From the NCBI GenBank assembly GCA_032433595.1, contig JASWJB010000081.1, positions 62,001 to 126,000 of the forward strand: a stretch of DNA of 64,000 nt, read 5' to 3'. A program made the position numbers and the translations under genes. The notes under the pieces are model-generated. The model had not been told where the DNA came from. It saw nothing but the letters and a program-made list of their open reading frames with translations, and made no database searches. Within the stretch, counting starts at the first letter, position 1, and every line of letters starts with the position of its first letter. The stretch comes from Conoideocrella luteorostrata (Eukaryota; Ascomycota; Sordariomycetes; Hypocreales; Clavicipitaceae). Shown in pieces: positions 1-13,545 of this stretch.

Positions 1-434
1 ATGAAAGGTACGTTTGTTATGCCGACCCTAGTAATAGTGATACTCTGCTGCAATCTTGGCGTTAGCATATTACCTGCAGCCGCTCGCGTTATTGTAGCTC
101 CTAGCCTTAACTTCCACTGACTGTGTTGTTTCCTCCCATCTTTCTAGCAGGATTGTGCCCTGGGACTTAAAGAGCCTCGAAAGAATAATAATCTTGATAG
201 AGTAGTTTGACACTTTGAACCACCAATAAATTTTCTGACGAAGTTGATGTACTAATAATGAGTATACAGCTTTAAGGACTAGTGTTGGCTAAGCTTTTTT
301 TGAAAAGACGCATTGTACAGGACTACCAGTGGAATCGTGTTTATAATAAAAAATAACCCGCACGAAAGTCTATCCAACCATAATTATTGAGGCCCATTTG
401 ACAAAGTTGAGTTTTAAATATTCCACTATAAAGC
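1..434. other. AT-rich spacer, no gene supported
   Basis: No open frame here looks like protein. The first bases read ATG AAA followed by a GTACGT donor-like string, which could be the edge of a split exon, but nothing downstream supports it. The stretch is AT-rich compared with the housekeeping genes further on. Confidence 0.4.
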
Positions 435-570
435 CTAAGGTGCAATTGTTTGTGAGCATGTGTCGGGATTGTAATTTGTAACAGCAAGAGTCTGAACCCT
501 AGCCTGATACCAGAATCGAAACCTCCTCTGGTGTTTTATAGCGGTGAAACTTTGGGGAGAAATATCTGCG
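435..570 (-). pseudogene. Relic of the gene family seen at 24198-25196
   Basis: Read on the minus strand, an acceptor-like CCGCAG is followed by a short frame containing AIKHQRR and RFWYQ, ending at a stop near 435. The full-length gene at 24198-25196 has the same order just after its own intron acceptor: a DVS/DIS start, then AIKAQRD, then LRFWYQ. Four residues between the two motifs are missing here, and everything downstream of about 45 residues is gone. I read it as a truncated copy of that family. Function is unknown, and the resemblance is modest (two short shared motifs in the same order and the same place relative to a splice acceptor). Confidence 0.45.
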
Positions 571-829
571 GAGACAGTTAATTTGGTGTTATATATAGAA
601 AAAAAATTACATATTCTCCGGCAAGGGATAGCTAGCAGAAAAAAAAAAGACAAAAAGAACAAGCCCATGTATAGTAATGAGGCTGTCTCCAGGAATTTAA
701 GAGATCTGCTTAAATAGTTCCTTAACTGTTGTGAAGTGAACTGTCAAGTCTTCCTGAACTGAAACTAATAAGGCTTCAGGTGCAGTATATAATTCTGAAG
801 TCGCCATCGTGGAACATTAAAAACAGGGA

Positions 830-1025
830 AGAGTGGTGGACAGAAGGGGTAAAGTAGAGAACAGAAAAAGTGAAGTGAAGGATAGAAATGGTAAAGTAGA
901 GGAGCAAAAAGTAAAGTAAAAAAGTAAAAAAAGTACTAATAAAGAATTTCATTATAAGAATACAGAACTATAAGAAGTAAAGTAAAGGACCAAAAAAGTA
1001 AAGAAAGGACAAAAAAAAATGAAGT
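830..1025. repeat. Purine-rich degenerate AAAGTA repeat tract
   Basis: About 200 bases are almost pure A and G on the plus strand, built from variants of AAAGTA, AAAGTAGAG and GACAGAA. The copies are irregular, so this is a decayed simple-sequence tract rather than a clean microsatellite. Confidence 0.6.
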
Positions 1026-1029
1026 GGGC

Positions 1030-4000
1030 GACGGGAGAAATTGTTTGGGAGGTCTACCCACGCGAGGGGTGAGAGGCATAAGAACATTTCCAACCGAGAA
1101 TGTATAACATGACAAGTCAGGCAGGAACTAACTTACCTCTTGCCGTCTTTACTCACAGCGCTTCCGCTTCACCTTCCTGCAGTGGCGAATATTGTGCTTC
1201 CCAAGACTGACTCACGAATTGAACGCCGACAACGGTTTCTTGACTGAAAGACAACCTTGTACCATGAAAACTGGAGGCTGAGCTTGCTAGCTTCGGCAAG
1301 AAGAGGCATAGCAAAAACGTGTAAAAAGATTTGCTGGGTTAGGTTTCGTGGTATTGGTACCCGTATCAATCGGTCCATGTACGTACTGTATGGCTCGGAT
1401 GATGCCGATAGTATTAATTGTGCTGCAGTACGGAGTACAGGAGCCCATCAATCATGCTTGTCCCCCAGATAAGCTAGGATGAAATGAATCAGGCACGACA
1501 TATTATTAATACCCGGCTATATCACAGTCAGCCAGGCTAGGATCCGGACCGTCATTTGGGCCGTGGAAGCCAAAGATATCATGATCATGGTATTATTGCA
1601 TACGGTAGCTGCAGCCGCACAGACAGTTTTGCCCATGCGCCCGCCAGCGTCCCTGCCTACCTGCTCTATGCACGGCTCGTGAAAAGCCAAGCTTCTCATC
1701 GTGGAACCTGAAGGGGATTTGCGGAGCGGATATGCAGGAACAGCGCAGCTTACGGAGCACATGCGTACAAATTGACCCCCAATCTCACCGATATAGTTAG
1801 CCGGGCATATTGCAGAAGGGGGCCATCTTGGAATATACGCAGCGGCAGTTGGAGCGCGCTGTGTGTAACGTGTTTCGGCCTAACGGCAAGGCAAGGCAAG
1901 CATGGTGCATGCATGCATGGGAACACCAAAAACAGCGAATCAGCAAACCTGCAACCAGCCGTGTGCCTGATTCGTCTGCCGCTTTGCGTCTTTGTTATTC
2001 GGCGAGGCTGCCCAATCGGAGTATGCGGCATGGCGTGTCTCGAATTGAATGGTTGGCTCTTGAGGCAAGGGAAAGGAAATGGGAGAGGGACGAGGGATCC
2101 GAAATGTTTTTTTCTTTCCTTTTAGCTTGACCTGACCTGCCCAAATGTTTGTGTGCGCGTTTTACACTGCCCACCGGTTGGATGCTTGCTTGCACAATGG
2201 TGTCGTCTCGGAAGGTCTCACCACGGGTCGCCATTCATTATCGGAAATATGCGTGTAACTTACCCCCCGGCCCAATCCGGTCTTGGTGAGCCAAGTGAGT
2301 CCTGTGCGTAGCTGAGATACTGAATGTTCACCGTGCCACTTGGTGTTTTCAAAGACGGACCGGGCGGCGTTTAACATCTATTTGATACGACCTAATGCTA
2401 CGGAGTACAGAGTACCGTGTCGTATATTGTGTTGAAGGATCAGTCACAGTAGTACTGTGAACGGGAATAAGGAATAAGCAGTTGGTGCTTTACAATAATT
2501 GATAGTCTTGTTGGAGTGGAGGGATCAAAGCGACAGATACTACTAGATTGTTTTCTCCGTCGACCCCCAGCATTTGACGTACTTAGTGCTCCGTAACTAA
2601 CTAGTTACCCACTCCATCGCAGCCGTGCCTAGTGGCTTAGATTGCTGGCAAGACTCTGGCATAGTCTCCTTTCTGGGGATGCTAGTTACGGAGTACGGAG
2701 CGGTTAGTTAGTTAGGGACAAAGAGTTATTTAGTTTTCAGAGATGGGGCTCATTCGTCATGGTCGATTTTGAGTTTCCCACATACCCCGCAACCGGCTCA
2801 ATACAAGACACCTGCCTATGTACTCCGTACTCCGTACTTACCTGTAACCCGCGTCTGGCCGTCACCTCACCATCAACGAGATCAAAGAGAGAGGCTGAGA
2901 GGGTACGTCGAAATAGGTGGACCACATCCGTTTGCCATCGACCCTGGGCGAGGGTCGGGCCAGTCAGATTGTACCTGCATTTAGTGATATCCTCGCGAAC
3001 GGAGTGCAGTGCCCGTGCTGTAGAATATTCCAAGATCCTGCTGCTGCCGCCGCGCTGTCATGCTTTTGTTTGTCTAGAAAGCCCTTCCCGTTCCTGCTTG
3101 GGTAGACCCTGGCCGGTGGCACCTTGCTGGTGTTTGGAGTTCTGGTGAATGTACTTCTTACGGAGGACACACACACACAAACACTAGGGAGCCCTGTCCT
3201 TGCTCTGCTCGATACTGACGTAGTTATATTGTAATCCGTACAGAGTTCTCCGTACCTAAGTGCGATAGGCTGCAGCTATTGATACAGACACCAGCGACGG
3301 CGACGTATTGTGTTGCACCTAGCGTGCCCTTGCCGCCAGGCACACAATAAGGGCTATTTCAGGCCGCCGCTATTTTAATCTCCATTGAGATACTTCTGCC
3401 CGCTCCTGATCAATGGAGCGAGTACTCCGTACTATATTTTTGCCCAGCGGCAAGGGTAGAAATAGTTATAAACCACACCCCTAGTAGACAGGGAGACTTG
3501 AAATGTGTCCTTCGGGAACCCGTGGGCGTGAGCATGAGGCGTTTGCAACCAACACGTCAATAGGCAAGCCAGGACAACGTATAATGTCGCCCGACGTGAA
3601 CAATCTCACGTGGCCCAATAATTATAGTGACGGTGGCAGGCTGCAGTTTGCCTCTTGAAATGGCGTTGAAAGGATGAAACGTGGTCTGCAGGCAAATGCT
3701 GTAATTGCCCGTTTTGTCAATTGCGCTAATCTTGACTACGCTTGTGCTGACAGGAAGGGAAGACACATGTTAATAATGTGGGTGCTTTGTTGGCGAGCAT
3801 GCAATGCGGCATGCTTCATGTTGCATCCTGCCGGGTTCTGAACACATGAACGGGACAGCACGCGAGCGGGAAACCACGGTTCCAGATCCAGATAGTACAG
3901 ATAGTTAGTTAGCTAGTTGACTACTGCTGCACCTAGTTACCTAGTGTAACAGTCTCAGCTGCCACGCCAAGTTGAATGTTTTGCTGCTCTGTCGTGGCAC

Positions 4001-5240
4001 AAATCTAGGAATCATGAAACGGCGAGTGACGGTATCAGCTAAAGGGGTCCAGGCCTGATATTCGCCATGGCGTCTTGTGCCAACCACCGGGCTCTGGAAT
4101 AACATCTCGAAACAGGTGTTAAAGCAGGTTGCTAAGCGATATGGAGAACCACCACAAAACTGTAGTAAGCATACGGAGTAGACATGCGGGTTTGCGGCCA
4201 AGACTCTGTTGCCACCGCGGCAATCAATCGTCCGACCATTGTCGGGTAGGGTTCACCTGTTGAGGATGAGCGGAGAGGTCGACAGGCGCAAGCGTGCCAC
4301 CCGAGGAGGGCCAGCGGAGGGCTCACATTCCCTTGTTCATACATGCAAGTATCGGGTGCAGGGCTGTTGGTTGAATGACCGGTCGGTGGCGTTTCTCTGG
4401 ATGGCAAGATGGCCCAACGCAACGAGTGGGTTCCATGGCTCTGGGGTTGGTGTGATAGATGCCTGGCAAGGTGTTGACAAATTAATCGAGACGTCCAGGG
4501 GAGAGGTAGAGTGCGTTGGGTAGGCCCAGGTGTCTCGATTAATCTGTCAGGCGCGTGCCTGGCAACTTGGGTACGGAGCAAGTACGTTAGCTTTCGGTTG
4601 TCCTCTGAACTGTACTAGCTATGCACAATAGTGGACAGACGACGATGGTGCAGGTAGTTCAGGTTGCGTACTTAGTACAGCGGTATATGGTATGCAGCTA
4701 CGGAGTACTCCATACATGCTTTTGTTGCACTCCGTAACCAGAGTACCTAACTAGTTGGCTGGGCAATCAATTCCTTCGAAGTGGTTGCCTGAACAGCGGG
4801 CAGCGAGAAACGAGAAACGAGGCAAGAAACGATGCAATAGCTGGAGCATTTGGGGCCGGCCCCCTCCCCCCTGTGCCCACACTCAACTGGTTGGGGGTCA
4901 GTCAGTGGTGGCGGGAAATCACCAGGATCCACAGGTTCCTAGTGGCTCGAATGGGCCATCTTGAAGGCTTGGGGAGAAGTCGACGAGCTGGTCTTAGCTC
5001 TTTGCCGACCAGCGAGGAACCTGCATGAGTGCTGGAAGCGCACCGCTGCGCTGGCTCCAGGGGTTGAGCATGGGGCTTGCCGTGCTGTGCTAGTACATGC
5101 TATGCTAACGTACTTGTACTTGCATTTGTTCCTATAGGGAGTCCGCAATAGTGCCGAGCCGGTTTTTGCAAGTATGTAGGGATTACGCACAAGCAACTGT
5201 GACTGTAAGAAAGAGTCTGGTCCGGTTGGGTGTGGCCGGA
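1030..5240. other. Gene-poor spacer rich in the TACTCCGTA motif
   Basis: Several overlapping frames of 60-150 codons exist on both strands, but none shows conserved protein features, splice structure or family motifs. The 9-mer TACTCCGTA or its complement occurs at 1429, 2399, 2687, 2821, 2828, 3423, 4172 and 4699. Short tracts of TTAGTTAG/CTAACTAG type also recur near 2600-2720, 3900-3945 and 4745. Confidence 0.5.
2821..2836. repeat. Tandem pair of the dispersed 9-mer
   Basis: Two copies of TACTCCGTA overlap by two bases, giving a 7-base step. The same tandem arrangement is seen at 27452-27467 and 48534-48549. Confidence 0.7.
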
Positions 5241-5248
5241 CGGGTCGG

Positions 5249-5279
5249 ACGAACGAACAAACGAACAAACGAACAAATG
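5249..5279 (+). repeat. GAAC/AAAC tetranucleotide repeat
   Basis: A short run of alternating CGAA and CAAA units, about 30 bases long, in a gene-free stretch. Confidence 0.6.
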
Positions 5280-6969
5280 AGAAAGCCTACCGCCAGACTG
5301 CGCAGACAGACATTCACATCGGCTGATCCTTTGTGGAGAATTTTGTGCTTGATCACGTCCGTGGTCCGTCCCTACCTGTGGAGTGCAAGTACGAGGTGAT
5401 AGTATTGTATGGTACGGAGTACGTGGTGGTTCTCGTACTGCAGAGTCGGCAGCCGCCCAAAGGCCCGTACTCCTTGTTCTGTTGGGTTGGCGCGCGTTGG
5501 CTGCAATATTGCACTAAACTAACTAAACTCACTAATAAACTCACTAAAATCCTGGCTCGCCAATTCAGGACCAGACATCATCTCTGCCGATCTGCACGCG
5601 GTCCAGAGATCCAAGGGTCCTTGGCATTGATCCCCTTTAGGCTGTTCGGGGTCTCCTGCATCAACGCATGCACGTCGTCTGGCCCTCCAAGTCCGGCGTT
5701 GGCACTGGCAGTTCTCCCTACAGATGATAGGGTTGCAGCAGTCCAATACCAAGTACGGAGTAGTTGCAGCAACTGCTGTATTGCGTGTGGCAGATAGGTA
5801 CCTTGCAACCTAAAAGGTGGTGAATCCTAATTCCAATCCCGATTACAATCTTCCATCACGTTTCTGCTGCAGCTGTCTTTCTTCTTCTCCTTCCCTACTT
5901 ACCCCTTTCGATTCAAGTTTGTGCATTTTATTTGTTTTTTATTTGCAGTTTTTTTCTTAAGAGAGAGGCTCTATTCATCGGTTTGCGTAGTACGCCTCCT
6001 CATCTATCCGCATTGTCCTAGCTGTGTTGGGAATTGCATTTCCGCGTGCACCATTCGTTTGCACCAACAGCTCGGCTGGAGAAAGTCAATTTGCTGTTTT
6101 TACCAGGAAAACGACCAGAAGGCAGCCGGCCGCTCCTCTCTTCATTCGTCATAAGGAGCTCGTCCGCTCCTCTGTGCTCCTCTTTGGCTTGTCCATCCCA
6201 TCCCATCCCATCGTTACTGTACCATCACGTATCCTCGGACACTCTCTCGCAAGCGTTAGGTGCGTCCACACCAGCCTCTGTGGACACTGGGCAGGCACCT
6301 CTCCATCCGAAAGCTGCGTGCAGCCAGGGCGGACACCCGACGATCGAAAGAGGGACCCCCCTCCTCTTCCTCCTCCTCCACCGAGACGAAACAACCCCAT
6401 TCATTATCTACAAGTTTCGGCCTTGACTTTAATTTCTATTATCGTTAATTACCATCCGCTCTTGTTGTCCGTCCTTGCTGTGCGTGTTCCCACAGCCGCG
6501 CAGCGGAGCAAATTGCCACGGCAGACGATCCAACGAAACCAGGAAACCGGTCTCGTCGAGACACCGCGGTAGAGAATTTGACCTGCAGCTGGTACGTGCC
6601 CAGCGAACATGGACTTCCTGTTGACCCCCCTCGTACCTGCCATGGTGCAACCTGGACCGGCTGCCTTTTTTTTTTTTTTTTTTCCTTTTAATTTCGGAGG
6701 CGTTTTTTTTTTTTTTGCTCCTGGAGCCAGTTAATTGTTCTAACCAATATTCCAGAATCATTACCTGCTTTATTCCTCGCTTGCAGAGTGACGAAGAAAA
6801 GAGCCACCTCAAAACCACTTTAGCAGCTGCCCCAAGAGCTGCCCCAACTTGAGAGAGGGTCTCAACTACCTGTTTGGCGGGACGTCCGTCCAGTAGCACA
6901 ACCTCGCTGTTGCAAAATCTTGTCAATTGCGACGCCTGCGCGCTCCATACTGAGCATAATTGACATGTC
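5280..6969. other. Upstream region of the DENN gene
   Basis: Pyrimidine-rich sequence from about 5870 onward fits promoter and 5' leader DNA of the DENN-domain gene that starts at 6970. Two copies of the dispersed 9-mer lie at 5413 and 5754. An open frame of 182 codons at 6024-6572 and others on the minus strand look like chance frames over C/T-rich DNA. A run of 18 T lies at 6666-6683 and a second T run at about 6705-6716. Confidence 0.45.
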
Positions 6970-9900
6970 ATGGAGAGCTCTTCAACCCCCCTGGCAGACT
7001 ACTTCTGGATTGCCGGTGTAGAATCGATTTCCTACAATGATCCTTTGCCTACGAACATCCTTCCCGTTGATTCGACCATCGCTGAGGATGGAGAGCCAGA
7101 CGATGGCGCCTTCAACGGATACAAGCCGACGACTGCCCGTCATTCCCGCCAGAATTCGGCAAATCGCCTCTCCAAGATATCGCTCGATGGTCGATTTTCT
7201 ATGAACAGCACCTTCGACGAGCTTGATGGCAACACTCGCAGCAATAGGAGTAGTGCCACGATCAAAGCCGTCAAGCCTGTGGGTGCCAATGGTAATTCCA
7301 CCAACGGCGCCAACACTTTTGAGGCTCATATGCAAGCACAACCTCAAGGTCTGGGCCTCATGGGCATGCCTGATTTTGACTTCGACAAGGCTCTACTGAA
7401 ATTTGCTGCTGAGCGAGAAAACTTTCTGGAAGATTTGTCGTTTAGTGCTGGAGCCAAACTTCAGTCGCGGCCACCGATGGTGAATCCACGAGCTGAGAGA
7501 ATTCGCGCGGATGAAGGCATTCCAAGCGGTAGGATGAGTCCGCTGAGAAGCCTGAAAGGAAGCATTCGGCGCAAAATCAGTTTTAGGGAAATGAACAGTG
7601 TGCGCAAGGGTCCGCCTATCTCTAGGCAAGGCGCTTCTAGCAGAGCAGGTTCGTTATGACTTCTCTCTCCACGGAATATGTGAACTGCTTGTAATATTCC
7701 TCCTGGGCAGCAGCTAATTTGATGACCGCAGCCTCTGTCCGTACCGCAAGACGACTTAGCAACTATAACTCCGTAATCCCTCCACCAGAACCCCTAAATA
7801 CCGACCCCGATATGCATCCTCTAAAGAGACGTTTTGAGCCGGTTTTATTAGATCGATATCCCCCGAAAGACGCGACAGAAGAACTCGCCAAACGAGGAAG
7901 ATTTCCTGATTACGTGCCCATGTTCGCCTTTCCCAACGACATCCAAATTGTGTCTTCCGATGATCGGCCGCGTTCGACATGGCATGGCTTCACCATGACT
8001 GGAGAAGACAACGCCAAGCTTTACGGTATTACTATTATTATCTGGACGGCTCTTACAGCAGAAAGGGCTGAAGAGGTGGAGACAAGATGTGAAGAATGGC
8101 GCCAAAGGCACATGTCGAACGAAGAAAGGGAACTGGCGGCCAGTTTAGGAGTTCGATTGGCAGGCGAACGTTCTCATCTGTCCCAGCTGCTATCAAAGCT
8201 TCCCACCATCTCATCTGGAACACCAGCACGAGACAGACTGGAAGACGAGATTAGCACAGTGGAAGAAAAGATTGCTCTTATGACGGACATGTTGCGGCCC
8301 TTGCGGCATGGCGCGGCATCCAAGATTGAGGGACTCACGGCGGGTGAAAGCGGTTTATGGATCCCACGAGCATACGGTGTGCTTGGCCGAGACGTGGCGT
8401 GCATGGGCTTCTGGAAGGAGTGGCTCCGATCAATTGTTGTTCCAATGACCGATGGTGGTGTTCTCCGGATCCCCCCCAGCTCACCGAGAGTTGGTCGATG
8501 GCAACCGTTGGAACGGTTCGTCGTCAATCTCTGCACGGAAGCATTCAGCCCCTTGGGATCGAAGACGCAGGTTGAGCTGGGGGTTAGGGAGCTGCGACTC
8601 TACGCCCGCAAAGAGGGTGCGAATGAGCTTCCTGGCTCCAGGACCATTGACCTCTACGCCTTATTTAGATGCCTTTCGCTCGAAAATGTCGTTGCGCTTT
8701 TCGAGTACGCCATGTCCGAGTCCCGTATCATCTTTCTCTCGTCTCATACTAGCATGCTGCACCTGGCTTGCCATGCCCTCGCGAATCTCCTCTATCCCCT
8801 CAAGTGGGCAAGCATTTTCATCCCCATTCTTCCAGCGCGGCTGATATCTGCTCTTGAAGCCCCTTGCCCGTACATTGTTGGCATTGAGCGCCGGTATGAA
8901 CCGTTCCCAATGCCAGATGACGACTACGTTTTTGTCGACTTGGACAATGACACAATTGACGCCACCTCCCAACCTAATCGGCTGCCGAGGCAGCATCGGC
9001 GGAAGTTGATGTCCCTGCTGCAGGTTGCCGCTCCTCACACTCTTCGCTACGGGGTTACTACCGGACCTCCGCCGTATGCAATCGAATCCTTCCCCTACGA
9101 CTCATTTTCGTCCGAAAACGGCTCCGTTTTCACGTCTGTTGCGTCACCGGCAACCCTGGGCAAGTGGGTATCGCAGAACTCCTCGAGTTTCGCCGACCGA
9201 AACCCCCCAGACCAGAATCATCCGCCAGTGTTTAATGCATTCACCGTTTCTTCCGCGGATAGCGGCAAGACTGATCGACCAGGAACAAGCAAGTCGTCCA
9301 AAACTAGCCCACAATCATCCGTGTCACCCGCGTCTACCAGCTTCCCTCCCATGCCAACCACGCCTCTCTCCCGCAGCGACTCCGGCTTCGCCCTCACGGC
9401 GACATTGCGAGAGAAGAGATCAGGAAACTTTGGAGAGGAGAAGGTACGGCGCAGTTCGTCGTTTGGGCTGGATAAGTTCCAGACAATGCACAAACCAAAT
9501 TTACCATTCCTGAATGGTCACCAGCAAAATGCGTCCATCTCAGGTTTCTCGGTTATATCCGACTCCAGTTTTGGAGGATACGCGCCTTCCACGTACGCCC
9601 AATCCACTCTGGCTGCCTCGACCATCATGCCCAACATGCAGATCCAGCCTGTGCGAAATACCGAAACCACGGTCTGGGTCGAGGGACACTGCTTCGGCCT
9701 AAACTCTGCCGATAATTCCTCCACCTGCACCATATGCGATGACAGATCAGAAGGCGACGGCTTTTATCAGTGCAACTCGTGCAAAGCGGTGGCACACGGC
9801 CGATGCTTAGGCCAGGTTTCGCTGGTCTGTCCTGAAGCTTTCCACGCAGACCGAGTAAGAGCAGCATTTGTGCGCTGCCTTGCCAGTCTTTTGTACACCT

Positions 9901-10577
9901 ACCGCAAACATCTTGGTCGGCCGACAAAGCAGCAAAAGAGCAATGGTCAATTTTACGCCTTTGATATGGATGGATTCATCAAGAGTCTCCCATACGACCA
10001 ACAAGAATATGCCACCATGATGCGTGACACACAAGGTAAATGGAATCCCGCACCACCTACCTCCCAAGAATCTTCGCTAGGCCTTTCTCCATCAAGATGA
10101 GAATCCCAGAACTAACATTGCACACTACCAGCCTTCAATGAATTTATCCACGACCGGGAAACCACCCCGGCCAACGACCCCTCCATCCGCCTCTTTGACG
10201 AGATCCTCATGGCCAAAAAGGCCCGTGGCCGCCCTGGCCTCTCGTCGGGACTCTCCCGTCTCTCCACCATACGCCAAAGCCATGGTGCCTCCTCCTTCAG
10301 CCTTGCGCCTCCGTCATCCCGCGGAAGCACCAGCAAACCCACCTACCTCACTGACACGTCCGACCACATTTGGCGAACCGCTTCCGTGCCTCTTCCCAAG
10401 GGTAATTTCCCCGGCGAGTACCGCTCAGTGATCACCCGCATTCCCTCCCGTCTCGATAGGACGCTCATGCGCGAACCGCGCGCCATTCAGGGTGTTCCGA
10501 GGGTGGAACAGCGTGGCACGAGGGCCTTCATAAGAAAACAAGTTCCTAGTATGTTGGGCACTACACCTCCTACATGA
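6970..10577 (+). CDS. DENN (AEX-3) domain protein with C1-like zinc finger
   Basis: DENN proteins act as exchange factors or regulators for Rab GTPases in membrane traffic; that role is known for the family and inferred here. I join three exons, 6970-7648, 7732-10035 and 10132-10577, giving 1142 residues. Both introns have good branch points (CTAAT at 7714, ACTAAC at 10111), and both junctions rebuild an Ala codon in phase 1. Residues 1-230 are Ser-rich and low in structure. A uDENN-like segment follows from about 255 to 335, then the core cDENN from about 530 to 640 (an RCLSLENVVALFEYAMSE region, then LLYPLKW and PCPYIVG). At about 878-930 a Cys/His cluster (CTICDD, CNSC, AHGRC) resembles a C1/PHD-like zinc finger. 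A dDENN-like tail (LLYTYRKHLG) precedes a basic C-terminus. It converges on the DUF726 gene. Confidence 0.88.
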
Positions 10578-11403
10578 GAGAGAGGAGAGTATAGTACTCA
10601 CAACCCAGCCACTTACTTCTCTTCTGTATGGTAAAATTGGTGACAATGACTTTGTATAAACGCAAACACCATGTTGGTAATGCATGTGGTTATTGTTAGG
10701 GTGGAAATCGCCAGAACAAGATTTCTTTCCCCAACCTACCTACATATCTTTCCTGTACAATACGAGATTTTTATTTTATTTATTTATTCCCCCGTTCCCC
10801 CCCTTTCTTTTTCCCCCTTTCCTTTTTTGAACAAACTGTACTTTATGGGAATTGCAGGGATAACAGGGTAAAGAGAAATAAAATGGGCAAAAAGGGATGG
10901 AAATAAAAGTTCGAGAATAAAGACAGGAGTAACAGTCTGAGATATAAATCGGGTTCTAGGTGCAAATTAATTGCAAACCATTGTCATTAGACTAACCCAT
11001 GAGATCTTGGATTGATAGTTCAAACTTCCTTATGTGTGATTATTCGCATCTCCCTTGACTCTTGTTGGACAACCCCCCGCGTTCTCGTCGTGTAATGAAC
11101 AACTAACCCGATGCCCAGCAGAAGCACGCGGCTTGTCAGCCTTTAGGACCTTTTGTGTGTTCGGATGGGGAACCGTAAATCTAGCCATTATGTCTGCACT
11201 ATGTAGTATACATTCATCGCCATACCACACTGTCCGTCCACGAGTAGCGGGCCACTGAAGCCACCTATTCGTGTCAAGTTGCCATGAGATGCCACCCAAC
11301 CCTGCACTAATCATACCATCGACAGCCACTAAATGTACAAAAGGGGGGCCAAGTTTTCGTCCTCCTATACAGCAAAGCCCAAACACACATATACTTGCAA
11401 AAC
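10578..11403. other. Convergent 3' spacer
   Basis: Lies between the ends of the DENN gene (+) and the DUF726 gene (-). AT-rich with T-rich and C/T runs near 10770-10830; fits two facing 3' untranslated regions. No gene seen. Confidence 0.5.
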
Positions 11404-13545
11404 CTAAGTCCTTTTCCTACCACCTTCTGACAGTGGCAGCGCGTCTTCCGACCGCACAGTCTTGACATCAAGATCCTCCCAGCCAATGTCTCTGAGAATC
11501 TGGCCCATGAGTGAGGGATAGCTCAAGTGCCCTCTAGGCAGTGTCTTCACGGAGTGATTCTCCACCCCATCCGCACCTTGGATCTCTTGTAAGCCAGCAA
11601 TGCCAAATTGAATGTTAGATGTGCGATAGAGAAAGCCAAGAATGTAGTCTTGTTCAGAATAAACGTTGACCAGCCTACCAGACACAACACTCTTGAGTGT
11701 TAGCCACACTCGGCTTTCCGACGGAGCCGGTGTTCCAATCAAAACCACCGAGTCCACCAGTCCAAACTGACGTCGTTCTGCCAACACCATGAGACAAGCA
11801 TAGATTGCTCGAGCAGCGAGACTATATCCTATCAGTGAAACTGGACGCTCACCTTGAATCCTTTGTCTCATAAGTGAGTCGGCAAGAACTGCACCGGCTT
11901 TTTCTGCGCGAACCATGCCCACACTCCAGGGGTTGTCGATTATTTTGCTAATCCTGAGCAGCGATTCTGGCCATATGGAGTCAATGAGGCTCTGGAAGAC
12001 TGATGATTGTTAGATCTACTTGAGGGATTGATTGAGGGCAATAGCCTACTTGTTTTTGATTCAATGTCTCGTCTAGCGCTACCCCAAGCTGTACTCTTGA
12101 TGACCGTCTCGAGCGCGCTTCCAAGATTTGTCAGCGCTTGCGTTTCCCAACGTATTGCATATACTTCGGTCTGGCTGTCCAGGAATCGCCACGGCCTGGT
12201 AATGTCTTCATTCGCCAAAAGGCACCCGCTGATTGCCACAGTGACGCGAAGTCTCCGATCCTCCAGCGGTGACTCTCTGGGATTAGTATACTCGTATTGG
12301 ACGTTGTTGCAGAGTCGAATAAAAGCAAAATCTTGAATTTCTCTCAAAAAGGTCTCTAAAATCTTGTTCAGCGGTTTTGTTGGATTCATGCCGAACAGAG
12401 ATCCCATTAAGATCCCATTCTCGGCCATGAAACCCAGCAACCCGGCGGCTGCGGTCGTGGTCAACCCAAGCCCCCCCTGAGAAGTCCCAATGCCAACATT
12501 TCTGAGCGGCGCTGCAAGGCTAACTGGGGTAGATGCACCGGCCGCACCTCCAAGACCAAGCTTCCATTTGCGCGATCCTTTTGTTTCTTCTGATTTGAGG
12601 TTTCCATCTTCGTCTGGCGATACCTCAAGCGCTGCCCTTGCCAATCCTTGAGCAAGGCGATTCTCATCTATTTGGTAAAGCCTGAATGGGAGATTCAGGG
12701 ATGATGCGACGCACACGAGCAGAATTCGAGAGTTGGCATTGTAATCCTGCAGAGAGATGAAGATTAACAGGGCAATGTGTAGCAAGAGCTTCCGTCTTTC
12801 TAAGTGAAGAGTCCATAGAGTGTTGGGAATAGGCGGATGCCTTGAAGCCAAGTCTGGATCAACGTGGTTCGCCGGGGTACGGGGGGGACCTTCGAAATTG
12901 TCAGTTCTGAGCAGCTCATCAGGATACTAGCACCAACAACGGCGCATTGCCATAAATAGAAAATAAAATACAGAACATCTTACCTGTGGCCAATGTCGTG
13001 GCCACAGCACCACCTCTTCCGCCACGGCCACCGCGCCCAGCACGGTTTCCCCCGCGAACACCACGACCTCGACCTCTGGAACCAGGAGCGCTCGGAACCA
13101 TATCGCTCACATTTATTTCTCGAAGACGCTGCAGGACATTTCCTTGCCACTTTCGAAAGTATGCAAGGGCCTCTTTCTTCAATTCTCTGAGCTGTGGAGT
13201 CATGGCATCATTTTCTTCCCTTTGGATGATCTGATGTGTCTTGTCATACACTGTGGAAGGCGTTTGCTGAACATTCCCACGAAACGAGTTCAACGCCGAC
13301 AGGTTTTCTTTGTTGCTTTCTCTCCGATGAAGAAGAGGAAGCGACAGCCAATGGTGTTGCTCTTCGCCACGAATCGCACGAACAGGCGGCGAATCAAACA
13401 TGTTGCTCGTGTCTTTGTGCATCTTTTCGGTAATAGCGTTGACAAGGGTGACGAAATCATTCTTTTCGGCAACTGATATAATTCCTGTCAAGTCGACTGG
13501 CCTCCGGGCGGTTTGATGCCCGCTGCCACGGGATCCTCGTCCCAT
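11404..13545 (-). CDS. DUF726 family alpha/beta-hydrolase-like protein
   Basis: Three exons (13545-12984, 12889-12050, 11999-11404) give 665 residues. The first junction uses donor GTAAGA and acceptor TTCGAAG with a CTGAC branch point, the only choice that keeps frame; the second intron is 50 bases. The N-terminal part carries an HHWLSLP motif, a charged helix and a Gly/Arg-rich stretch (about residues 163-180). The middle has a hydrophobic segment near LLGFMAENGILMGSLFG, and the C-terminal part has the family's hydrolase-like strand-turn with GYSLAARA (nucleophile-elbow G-x-S-x-A) and VVLIGTPAPS. This matches the DUF726 family of fungal membrane-associated proteins, related to TMCO4/YFD4. 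Enzymatic activity is not shown by sequence. The pattern IIDNPWSVGMVRAEKAG is strongly conserved in what I recall of this family. Confidence 0.85.

Noticed and set aside
6024..6572. 182-codon open frame upstream of the DENN gene
   Set aside because: Overlaps other frames over C/T-rich leader DNA, is Pro/Ser-rich without motifs, and is followed by the obvious gene start at 6970.
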